Below the pieces are notes generated by a model that made no database searches, was not told where the DNA came from, and saw nothing but the letters and a program-made list of their open reading frames with translations. DNA of 64,000 nt, from assembly GCA_022225965.2 (NCBI GenBank), contig JAKJXP020000150.1:1-64000 (forward strand), read 5' to 3'. A program made the position numbers and the translations under genes. This DNA is from Diatrype stigma. Its lineage: Eukaryota; Ascomycota; Sordariomycetes; Xylariales; Diatrypaceae. Shown in pieces: positions 23,571 to 33,727 of this stretch (position 1 is the stretch's first letter; each line of letters opens with the position of its first letter).

Positions 23571-25103
23571 AAATGAAATTGGAAGGGGGGTGGTTGGGAA
23601 ATATAGGTTATGGGGCGCACGCCGTGACTTTTGCTCCCCGACTGTACTATGTACGTACAGCAAAAAGTAGCCGGACACTCCACGGCCACCAACCAGTGAT
23701 AGGAGTCTGATTATTTTTGGCCCTCATCTTCGTAATGAAAAGAGCTCAAGAGGGAACATCTAGGGTTAGCACCGATGACTCCTGGACTTCTGAACTCCAT
23801 GAACTGGTACCATTTATCAACTTTGCACATACGTACGATTCTAGTACTACCATCCAGCCGCCTCCCAGGATTTACTATTACCAACAGCTCCTCTCCTATA
23901 TACTATTCATTTAGGAGGGTCTACATCTCACATCTGTCCGTCATGGACAGGGCAGCAGCTCACTCTATACCTAGGTAGCTCTTCAACGAATCGACCCGCT
24001 ACAGTGATCCGCCATAGTAAATCGAATCATCGTGTTCGGTCATGCAGCCGAGGGTGGTCAACCAGCACTCCATAGAGAGACCAGTTCCAACATTGCAAAG
24101 TCTCAAGGTGACATTGCTGCGTCCCAGGTTCGGTTCGTAGAATTAGCGGGATCTCACTGATAGATTCCCAACCACGGTGCCGGGTTCTGTCACCTACACA
24201 ACCACCTACTGTGCTAGTGATGTCGATAATATCAAAGGCCTCAACCTCTTATCCGTCCTCAATGTCACTATCCATCCTTGTCAAGACTTGCCTATTCTGA
24301 AACTTAAATCCGCCTGCTAGTCACTCTGCAGCGCATCCATAGTGCGAGTATACGAAGTATGCGGCATCAGGACGCGGGTCATCCAACTTTTATCTCATTA
24401 CCCAGGTACGTAGTTCGTACATAGTAGTATCCGGCAACGATATCACCATGAATCGCAATCTATACAGGCCTTATGACACGCTATATCACCTGCTGGTTTG
24501 GGATAAGCCCCAATGCAACACCGCAATCTGAGATGAGCTTGTCGCACTTTTTATCAGCTCTTATGATCGCTTCTATAGCAATCTGAACGAAGCCCCCCTG
24601 TCAATGCCTGACTAGTTACCCACACTTGGCACGGATCTCTTCGAATCGCGATTCCCCTTCAAAGCTCTTGCTCTTGCTTGTCTGCCTTCCCCGCCATTCA
24701 TATGCGAGCGTGTACTGCAGTCTATGTAGGGATTGCCCGCATACGGAATAGGGAGGCCTTATCTTCCGACATGACAAGCCCACGCTGTGATCCTTGGTTC
24801 AATGAAGCTTCACGGCGCATCATTAGCTCCATCGTACCCGGTCTCTTGGGCATCGCCAGAAGCAGTCGGCCAATTGTTAGTGACGCACCTGCAGTAGGCT
24901 CGGTGCTCACATCTCACCTGCTGCAAGGGTCGGGGCGGGGCGGGCCCCCCTTGACAGGCAGGTATCGGGTTCACGACATTGGTATTCCGTAGGCATATTC
25001 GATAAATACGAGCTCCTGTCCCGTCTACCCGTCATGTTGGGCCGTCCGCTTGAGTCCCCTTGTTCCTATCCGGCGTCCATCTGTCGCAAGTGTCAACGTC
25101 AAG
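23571..25103. other. intergenic, upstream of the S28 peptidase gene
   Basis: Base composition returns to normal here. Short open frames exist (for example a 104-codon one at 24,678) but none resembles a known protein. The last 300 bases include a GC-rich run near 24,925-24,950 and probably the promoter of the S28 gene. Confidence 0.5.
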
Positions 25104-27264
25104 ATGAGGGCTTCCAAGCTGAGGTCGGTTTTCTCTAGCGTCCTGGCTATCAGGACCGCTGTCGCGCTCACGCCACCTGTCCCGGTTCCCCCGCCGGATG
25201 AAGTCGACCAGAACGTAGTGGCGGCCCTGGCAGATCCGTCGCAGTCGGAGACGGGAATCGCCTACTTCGACCAGTATATCGATCATGACAACCCGGATCT
25301 CGGTACCTTCTCTCAGACGTACTGGTATAACGCAACCTTCTGGAAGGGTCCGGGAAGCCCCGTCATCCTGTTCACGCCGGGGGAGATCGCAGCGACAGGA
25401 TATACCGGCTATTTGACCGATCAGGCCATCACTGGCCTGATCGCAAAGGAGGTCGGTGGCGCCGTGGTCCTCGTCGAGCACCGCTACTGGGGGAACTCGA
25501 CGCCGTACGTCGAGCAGTCCACGAAGGCTCTGCAATTTCTGAATTTGGACCAAGCCGTCGCCGACTTCGTGCACTTTGCGCGAACGGCCAAGTTGCCTTT
25601 TGACAAGAACGGCACATCGAACGCGGAGAATGCTGTGCGTATCTACATCCTTGCAGCCCCGGTCCGAATCCGAAACGTTGTTGCTCTCCGGGGTCACTTG
25701 GCAAAGCTAACACAGCGATTTGCAGCCTTGGATCTGGTCGGGTGGTTCCTACTCCGGTGCGCTCGGTGCTTGGGTGGAGAGTGTATGTTGCATCCAACAC
25801 CTGATCCTACATCCCTCCCAGGATGACAATAGCCGCGTGTCTTGATGACTAACTGTGGGCGGTAGCTTGCGCCGGGAACCTTCTGGGCCACCCATTCTAG
25901 TAGTGGGCCAGTCCAGGCGATTTACGATTACTGGGAGTACTTCTACCCGATTCAGCAGGTAAGGATTGTATCCCCCTTCGCGATCTCAGGTGCTTTGATC
26001 GGGTCAGATGTGGCTACCGAGTGTGTCAATGCGGAGTGTTAGCTAATACGGTATCCAGGGGATGCCGGCGAACTGCTCCAGTGACTTTTCTGCGATTGTC
26101 GACTATGTCGATGACGTTTTCCTACACGGCTCGCTGCAGGAGAAAGAAGCTATAAAGAAGCAATTTGGGCTGCAGGACCTTCCGCATGAGGATGATGCGG
26201 CGACTGCCATTTCAGCCCCTATTTGGGCGTGGCAGAGTATCCAACTTTATTCGGTCCGTATATGTCCTAGCTAGGTCAACCCCTGGCCCAAGATCATATC
26301 TGATTTCTCCTATAACTATTTACATACTAACCGAGGTGTATTCAGGGTTACTCTACGTTCTATCAGATGTGTGATGCCATCGAGGGCTTCGCACCCAACG
26401 ACACTGCGTCAGCCGCTTCTGAAAACGGGGTCGGTTTGAAGAAAGCTCTTCCTAATTATGCCAAATGGTACACCAGCCAGTATCTCCCAGGCCGTGAGTT
26501 TTATATCCATTTGATTCCCGACAACTATGCTTGTTGAGTGGAACATACCTGCTCACATGAATTCCCAGTTTGCGAGTCGTACGGCTATGACGATTGGAAA
26601 GGCGAAGATAACGTGCAATGCTTAGACACATACAATGCGAGCAGCCCCATGTTCACGGATTGGACGGAGTCGAATGCCTTCTCCCGCACTTGGGTCTGGA
26701 TGACGTGCAATGATCCTTTCTTCTACTACCAGACGTAGGCAACCCCTCCCCCCATCGAATTTTGTAGTAGATCCGTATCTAACGCGCGTATCGCCTAGTG
26801 GAGCACCAGAGGGCCGCCCAAGCGTCTTCTCGCGCCTCGCGAGCGCCGAGTACTGGCAACGCCAATGCGAGCTCTTCTTCCCGCGGGAAGGGGACTACAC
26901 GTACGGCTCGAACGAGGGCAAAACGGCCGCGATGCTCAACCAGCGTACGCAGGGCTGGGACCTGGACAATACCCAGCGCCTGTTTTGGGTGAACGGCGAG
27001 TTTGACCCGTGGCGGTCCGCGTCGATGGCCAGCGAGTTCCGTCCCGCCGGCCCAGTCGAGCCCACGCCCGAAGCGCCCGCCATCCTCATCCCTGGCGCCC
27101 GCCACTGCAACGACCTGCGCACCAACAACGCCGCCGTCAACGCGGACGTCAAGAATACCCAGCAAGCCGTCGTCAAGCAGATGGCCGCGTGGACAGACGA
27201 TTTCTACCGCAACAGCCCGGGACGAGGGCGACATGCGCGACGCAATTTGTCGAGGAGGTTTTGA
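25104..27264 (+). CDS. peptidase family S28 serine carboxypeptidase, secreted
   Basis: Seven exons: 25104-25634, 25726-25782, 25866-25958, 26059-26253, 26346-26493, 26569-26734, 26799-27264; all introns GT-AG; 551 residues, normal for S28. S28 enzymes cleave after proline from the C- or N-terminal side and act in the secretory path or outside the cell. The catalytic Ser is in GGSYSG (residues about 182-187, just after the first splice), the Asp in NGEFDPWR and the His in GARHCNDL near the C-terminus, so the triad is complete. Other family blocks: YFDQYIDHDN, FTPGEIAA, VVLVEHRYWG. The start is the ATG before RASKLRS; the first ~22 residues look like a modest signal peptide. The fourth donor (GTCCGT) is weak. 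The C-terminal ~15 residues are Arg-rich and unusual. It lies 1.5 kb from the repeat island and converges with the next gene. Confidence 0.88.
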
Positions 27265-27804
27265 ACCGTGTATTTACCGAAAGCCTAGGAATCCGAGGAA
27301 TGTAGACTTAAGGCAGGAAGTTTTATGATAGCCAATTTCGCCTTATCCATGAAATGATTTCGTGTTCATTCTGTGGTTCACTATGCCCTTCACGGCCGCC
27401 ACTTATAGTTGCGGAACCATAAGTTGACGCTCGAAAAATGGATTACAGCAGCTGGTAACAGGGCCTGTTATATCCTTGTTACCTCGTCAAACCAAAATTG
27501 TGTCCGCTTCGTAATGTCAGACCAGTAGAGAAAGAAAATATCGTAATCAGTTGGACACTTCTCCCGAGTACACATTAGGGATGGACTGGTACATAACTAC
27601 TTAAGGGTGCTCTGGCTCTTGATCCATTGAGAATATTCCTAGATTGGTGGTTACTTGTAACTGCGAAGCTGCTTCCTACTAACAAGGGGCACCGCAAAGA
27701 TGTAACGCCCCCTCAATGAAAATCCATTTCACATCTTGTGCACGGGATCTGTCAGATCATCGTGACGTCGGCCCCGCCTGGCCGTTCTTCCTTGACCAAC
27801 CAGT
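27265..27804. other. intergenic, between convergent genes
   Basis: 540 bp between the stop codons of the S28 peptidase (+) and the rhodopsin-domain protein (-). It holds both 3' ends. I see no other gene. An open frame at 27,716 (+) overlaps the end of the rhodopsin-domain gene and is a shadow. Confidence 0.6.
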
Positions 27805-29689
27805 TCATGCTGCTGTCCATGACTTTTCTATGCCGTACTCCAAGGAATTGATGACACGATGTCCACTTTGCCGATCCTGGGGTTTCAAAGTCGCTGAAAA
27901 CATCTGGCGTAGCGCTGGCAATGAAGTCCCTATCAAGGCGACGGCTGGCTCGAGCTGAGAGGGAATCCATACCGTGGTCCCATACGATCCCCATTGGACG
28001 GGGATGAAACGTGACATTTGATATTCATCCCCTATTATAATGAGTCCTACTATTTACACCTTACTTTCTACACCTTACTTTTCTGTTACACCTGCGCCCG
28101 GCCCGGCATACCTATAACGGCCCGCCCTTAATGGTATCGCTGACCTCTCTATATTGGACCTTTAGTGGTTTATTACCCAAATAACGTCCAGGAAACAATT
28201 GTATATAATTGCATACGTATATCGATTAAATCTCGATTAAATCTTTTCGTAACCTCGCCTCTAGCTTTACATATAAAACAGGTGGGTTGCTTAAGGCATC
28301 GTCACTTATTCGTTTAGGTGGCATGGTTCCAATGATTAACTACGGGACCTGTACTTGTACGAATGTGCCATTGCGCAACCGGCCTTTTAAAACCTATACA
28401 ATTTGTATGCATATAAAGAACTATTAATCTTTTCTTTATATAAGTGTTCCAGCTTATACGTACCTATGTATAATTGCTGTGCCAAAAGGTAATTGTTGGA
28501 TATGCTTACTTAAATAGGTAGGTCAGCGAAACCATTAAGGGCGGGCCGTTATAGGTGTGCCGGGCCGGGCGCAGGTGTAACAGAAAAGTAAGGTGTAGAA
28601 AGTAAGGTGTAAATAGTAGGACTCATTATAATCTGTTAAGACCAGTGCATAAGAAATAATCAGCTCACGAGGGTGACTTACATATGGGATCATGGCGCTG
28701 AGAATTTCCAAAGATGGCTACGAAATGGCCGAATTTGTATGTTGCTACAATGCTGGCACTATATTTTCCACATTGTCAGCGGTCTAATACTCCTTAACAA
28801 TCAATACTCACAGTATGAGCCACCGACTCATCTGGGGGTTATAGCGATAGGAACAAAAGACATACCCAGCTCCTAGAACGAACATGATGGCCACGCCAAT
28901 GCGATGTTGAGCTGTCATGGGAAGCTTGAAGACCGGGTAGATAGGGAATACCAGTAGAACAAAATCAAATGCGCAGCTAGTGCTGTGCAGCGCAATCTGG
29001 ATGTGATTGTAGAACATCGCATCGCAGTACTGCCCCCGTTCCAGTGGGGACCAGAACATGGTAATGGGCTTGCACACGAACGCTGGGAGGGTGAAAAATA
29101 TGACCATATAGGTTCCTTGCGTTGTCAAGAACACCCAGAGCGTATACCTGGAAAATGCACTGTTACCCCCGAAGATCCTCACGTAGTTCAGCAGAATCGA
29201 AATCCGGATCAAGGCAGACATGGCTGCATATAACCAGATATAGCCGAGTATTCCCTGTGTCTTACATTAGCGGGGAGGAGGCAACATAACACGTATCAAC
29301 AGTATACCTTGTACCAAAGGGCAAACTCGGCGACGGTGATTTCCCATAGAGGCTTTCCTACCCCCGCATTGAGATTCATATAGGCAGCCATAGCTGTCCA
29401 GCCGATATAGACAATCTAGCTTGATCTGTTAGCAGTCGCCTAATAGTATGTGGTTCCAAGGGAACCATGAAGAAGTATTACTTGCCGTTGCCGAAGTCAT
29501 GACATGATCCTCGACCCTCATGAGACCCAGGCGAAGCCTAGTACCAAGACGGAGGAGAACGGTGAAGATAGCAATAACTCCCAATATGATACAAGAAGCA
29601 GCAACCGAGTAGACCTTGTGAGAGTCGTTGATCGCCGTCGGGGGTGGTATTAAAGCCTCAAGAGGTCGTTCGCTCTGCGATTGGGTCAT
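27805..29689 (-). CDS. fungal rhodopsin-domain integral membrane protein (PTH11-like class)
   Basis: Five exons on the minus strand: 29689-29486, 29415-29308, 29254-28866, 28758-28682, 28031-27805; 334 residues. It matches the fungal rhodopsin domain: TM1 about VAASCIILGVIAIF; RLGLMRVEDHVM before TM2; VGKPLWEITVAE; LIRISILLNYVRIFG; C-terminal HDPIWDE and LEPAVALIGTSLPALRQMF, which is TM7. About seven membrane helices; plasma-membrane receptor-like proteins of this class are implicated in surface sensing, but ligand and role here are unknown. Intron 1 has a GC donor (GCAAGT) and AG acceptor. Intron 4 (28681-28032, 650 nt) contains a MITE. Splicing intron 4 at the AG next to the MITE joins DPI-W-DEY in frame, the best evidence for the model. 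Confidence 0.8.
28034..28041. repeat. 8-bp target-site duplication (left)
   Basis: ATTATAAT, identical to 28625-28632. The sequence is its own reverse complement, so it could also be counted as part of the inverted repeats. The similar arrangement at 53,140 supports an 8-bp duplication. Confidence 0.7.
28042..28624. mobile_element. 583-bp MITE, hAT-like, inside an intron
   Basis: Terminal inverted repeats of 105 bp (28042-28146 and 28520-28624) differ at only two positions. They begin GAGTCCTACTATT and contain two ACACCTTACTTT-like motifs. The 8-bp flanking duplication ATTATAAT points to a hAT-type transposase. No coding capacity. The high arm identity suggests recent insertion. It sits in intron 4 of the rhodopsin-domain gene, with the splice acceptor AG directly beside the left duplication. 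Confidence 0.88.
28625..28632. repeat. 8-bp target-site duplication (right)
   Basis: ATTATAAT, the second copy flanking the intronic MITE. Confidence 0.7.
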
Positions 29690-32286
29690 AATGAAGGGGC
29701 TATACGTACACAAACGATGCTGAGGATCCGGCAATTTCAAAGTGTTAGATTCATAGTTGAAAAGGTAAACGCCCCCATGATCGAAAGACATTAATGATCT
29801 CTCCGAAAAAAAGGGGGTGAGTGGTCATGGCGCAAGGTCGCATTGAACGGCGCAACGAGCAAGTTCTGCCATGCCGTTCGGCGCCCCCAATAGCATTTCA
29901 CTGAAAAGGACCTTCTTGAATGACTGTGTAACCAAGCCAAAGGCAATATGGTTGCATTGTGGTAGTAGCACAACAGATGATTACTATGCCTCTCTTCTCG
30001 ACTACATCTTTTTTTAGGTGCCTGGGAACGACGCAGCTCCTTAGGCGCTCGCCATATGATCCTTGGCGTTCTTCAGCTCCTGTAGGCTTACAACTACCTT
30101 GCAGCCACGCAGGCTGCAGGTGCAGAGCTGACACCTGGACTTCAATGTCATTATTTATATGTGAGCAGATTATATAGCAGCAGTGGTTGAAACTGTATGG
30201 CGAAAATGGGTTTTTGCGTTGCCTTGTTCTGTTTTGCCTTCGGACGTGGAAAAGGTGTGTTAAGATGGCTTCAGGCTTAACGTCCAATCAAATTGATGTA
30301 TTCTTCCCGTATTACTCTTGCTATTGCACCATGCCATCAATTAAAGTCATATTCTGTAGTCAAGTTTCTCGGGCATCAAGCTCTACAACTATATGGATAC
30401 TCTATTATTTCTCACGACACTGGTTATAACTGATGCGATTCGATGGGCAAGATTTGGAGATTATCGGGAGACGAGTCTTTCCGTTCGTAACCTGGGTAAC
30501 GGGGGTGTTCGTCGTACAATACATATTTAATGAAACGTCCATGGGTGCATGGTGCCTAAACATTTCTTCGGGTGCGATGCAGGACAGTACAGTTGGCGGC
30601 CTTATCTTAGACGAGACTATATAAGCATATAATCAAAGTATATAAATAGGATAGATAGAAATAGTATTTGGGGATCAACATCTATAAGACAGGTGCCCCG
30701 TCTAGATTCGATGACTCGTCGTTTTTCACTTCCTATCACATGATCTGTCTGACTTCCTTGATTACCCTGACTCCAAAACTGTAGCTTTGCGTGGACTTCT
30801 ATGCCAATCCAGGGTCCTTCATCTAATAGAATATGTAATCGTAAAGTTCGCCCCGAGTATGAAGGCCTAGGTATTTATACCGCAGGTATTTTCAAGAGTC
30901 TTGGACCCTTTAAGGAGCTTAAACCCATCAGAACCTGGAAACTTGATGCAAGGTATTCTATACACAGCACGACTTGACGGATTGCTTGTGAGACAATGCT
31001 AGCTTCTGCGCCTCCTTGAAGTATGTTTTTTCAGATACGCGTACGCAACATGGTAGCTAAGTCGTTGATGCCATTTCCCACATTTCTGTTCATCGGCCCA
31101 CGACAAAAGCCGATAACTAATTACCAAATTGGACAACAGACAATAAAACCCGATATGCAGAAGGGAAAGGAATACTTCGCAAAGTTTAGTACTGACGCCT
31201 TTTCCCTGGCCAGCGCACCCGACAATCCCCAACAGCCAATCTCCTGCTTTCCCCTGAACCCTGCCCTTTTACCACTGCCCAGACGAGATGCTCGACCTTA
31301 TTCTATGTCCAGCCAGAGTGAACTTGTATCTAGTGGATCACGGCCACGAAAGGTATCACCTCCTCTTTACAGTCGAATCCGTTGTCTACAACACCGCCCA
31401 GAACCAGAAAGAAGGGAAGACAAGAAACGCGAGACGACGGGCAGACTAAGGTTCCAAAAGACCGACTGGTGTACAAGTGATTATAACACTACCCCATGTT
31501 CCTTACAACAAGACAGGTTTCCCGACAGCGAGTTCCTGTCAGGTAATATGTGCGAAGACGGGGCCAGCCCCCTAGAGCAAGGGTGGTATGATCCATCGAA
31601 CGAGCTTGCGTACGTATATGTGTAGGATAGAAGGTGATAGGGGTCGCAATCATGAAGAAAACACGAGCTATCGGATAGGTCGGATGGGCGGATGGGCGGA
31701 TAGAGCGCGTATAAGGTGGCGAAGACGCCACAGGCACACCGATGGGACTGGGAATCGACCCGTCTTCGTATTTCCTGGCCATGATAGATTGAGTTCTAAC
31801 GCGCTCTGCATCCGAGGGGCATAATCCAGGATCAGAGGAAGGCCCGACGCATCATGTGGCTTGAGTTGACAGGAAAGAAAACAAAGAGATGTACGTGTGT
31901 GTGTGCGTGCTTGTAGAACCGATAGTGATAGGGATAGAAATGGTGCCCAACGGCCTGATAAAATAGATGGGCAAGATTTTGATTTGATTTTAAGGCATCG
32001 GATACGCCACCGACAATGCAAGAAATGATTGGGGTGCTGTTCTTTTGAAACAAAGACACAGGGGGGAACCTCTACGCAGACGGCTCTTGGCAACGACGAT
32101 ACGACGATAATGGCCGCCAGCCCTGTACCTGACAGCAAAGCGTGGTAGCTGCCCAACCACACCTGGATGGGCTGGCTGGCTAACCCCGCCCTTCCCCCCC
32201 TACCCTAGACAGGTCGCACGACATAGAGCCATCGCCCTAAGTCCCCTGACCAACCGGAAGCGGAGGTTGCGTCGAGGAGCGGTAGA
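29690..32286. other. intergenic, ~2.6 kb
   Basis: No gene recognised. A 200-codon forward frame (about 31,023-31,625) has no recognisable domain and no clear start context. Upstream frames on both strands at 29,900-30,620 overlap and look like chance. The part nearest 29,690 should hold the promoter of the rhodopsin-domain gene; the part nearest 32,286 the 3' end of the transcription factor gene. Confidence 0.5.
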
Positions 32287-33727
32287 TCATCCCCCACCTC
32301 TAAGGCTTCCCGCAGATCGCCGGTGGCTTTCTGTATGTAAGTGCGAGCCGCCGTGATGGTGGCCACTTCTCGTTACCGCTGTCGTAGCTCCGTCAATGGC
32401 GGCGCCCTGCGATGCTGCTGACGACCCCGAGACTACGTACCCTTGAGCCGAGGCATGGGCGTGGGTGTGGCCGTGGCCGTGGGTGTGGCCGTGGTGGTGA
32501 GATCCGGGTACGTAGACGTGTCCGTTCGAGAGCGTGCTAGTCGGGCTTAGGGTTGCGCTCGAATGCGAATCCCGCCTGGCGCTGTCTCGGTCGTTGTATA
32601 TGTATCCGAGGCTCGTGCCGGAGTCGTCCGTCGGCCGGAGGGATTGGTCGCCTGTGTGGTACAAGGTATCCGCGCTGCTCGTGCTGCTGGACTGATACGC
32701 GGTGGTGGTATCAGATTGGCTGGCTGACCGGTGCGGGATGCTGGAAGGGACGGTGCCCGTAGCCGCGTAGGATCCAGAGGATTCGAAGCTCGAGTTCAGC
32801 GAGCCGTATGCATCGGTAGTGGACGAAGACGCGTGGGGAGCACTGGGTTTCGAAGAATAGAGCTCTGGGAGACCATCGGTCCTATAAGAGGGGCTCGCCA
32901 AGGTCCTCGTAACCTGAGGAAGAAGGCGGTCGGAAGGGACAGCGCGTGCGGATGAAGTACTAGGGAGAGAGTCCGCCATCCCAGAGAGCGAGAAATTCGG
33001 GGAGTCGTTGACGGCTGGGCGGTGCACCAAGGGTCCGTAGCTATACCCAGAGGCTTCGGGGTCTACGTAGACCGACTTGCTAGAGCCGTAGCGTCCGTAG
33101 CTCTGCATCATATGGAACGAGGCGTCTTGGCTCATCATCTGGTAAGGGTGGTATCCCACGTATTCCACTCCATCCTCGGGAGGGTTCGCGCTTGTCCACC
33201 CCGACACCCCTGAGTAGTACCCCTTGTTACCATAGGCGTACGATCCCTGGCGGTACGCCAGCATATCTCCCGCCGGCAGTTCGGCGGGGTACTGGGATAC
33301 GGAGTGGAGTGGGGACACGGTCGCGCGAGCCGAGAAGGCTCGGGAGGCATCGATGTTGTACGGAAAGTCCTGATCCTTAAGCGGGGTTTCGGTGGAGGAC
33401 ACCTGCGGAAAGGGAAGATAGGTCAGATGACACGAGATCGGGACGGACGAGAGCCGAGGCAGCACGATACCCGTAAGAAGAGACATTGCTCGTGGCCTGC
33501 ATTCTTGCAGTTTGAACATTGGCCGCCGTGTCCGGGATCGCCGCTGCACCGGATCTTGCGTTTGCGGCACCGATTGCACTTCATGTGGCCACAAAAGTTA
33601 GCATAGCCGTTCTTGTTCTGACCGACTAGTTGTAGAGACATCCCGTATTGAGGGAAGGGATACCTACCGCTACCGCGATGCGCTTGCGCGGTTGTGAGTT
33701 TTCCGAATCTTGGTCTCGTTCTGACAT
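32287..33727 (-). CDS. Zn2Cys6 (Gal4-type) transcription factor
   Basis: Three exons on the minus strand: 33727-33668, 33578-33471, 33402-32287; 427 residues. Exon 1 ends RKRIAVA and exon 2 starts at the first zinc cysteine, giving CNRCRKRKIRC followed by a second half with CSNC and a final Cys. The pattern C-x2-C-x6-C-x9-C-x2-C-x7-C binds two zinc ions and DNA. Placing the finger at the N-terminus with both introns inside or beside it is usual for this class. The rest (residues ~60-427) is Ser/Tyr/Gly/Pro-rich, probably disordered, with no fungal-TF middle homology domain visible. Two His-rich tracts lie near the C-terminus (about 32,510-32,455 and 32,350-32,300). Targets unknown. Confidence 0.85.

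Noticed and set aside
24000..24400. Decayed gene upstream of the S28 peptidase
   Set aside because: A 40-codon stretch reads smoothly, but no domain or continuing frame supports it.
25032..25697. 221-codon minus-strand frame opposite the S28 gene
   Set aside because: The plus strand carries all S28 motifs and consistent splice sites; the minus frame is a GC-rich shadow.
26779..27305. Several alternative frames over the last S28 exon
   Set aside because: Shadows caused by high third-position GC; the exon 7 frame holds the catalytic Asp and His.
27752..27994. 80-codon minus-strand frame as a separate small gene
   Set aside because: The overlapping frame 28,031-27,805 encodes the seventh membrane helix and tail of the rhodopsin-domain protein and splices in frame.
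31023..31625. 200-codon forward frame as a protein-coding gene
   Set aside because: No domain, no splice support and mixed composition; overlapping frames exist on the other strand. Left as intergenic.
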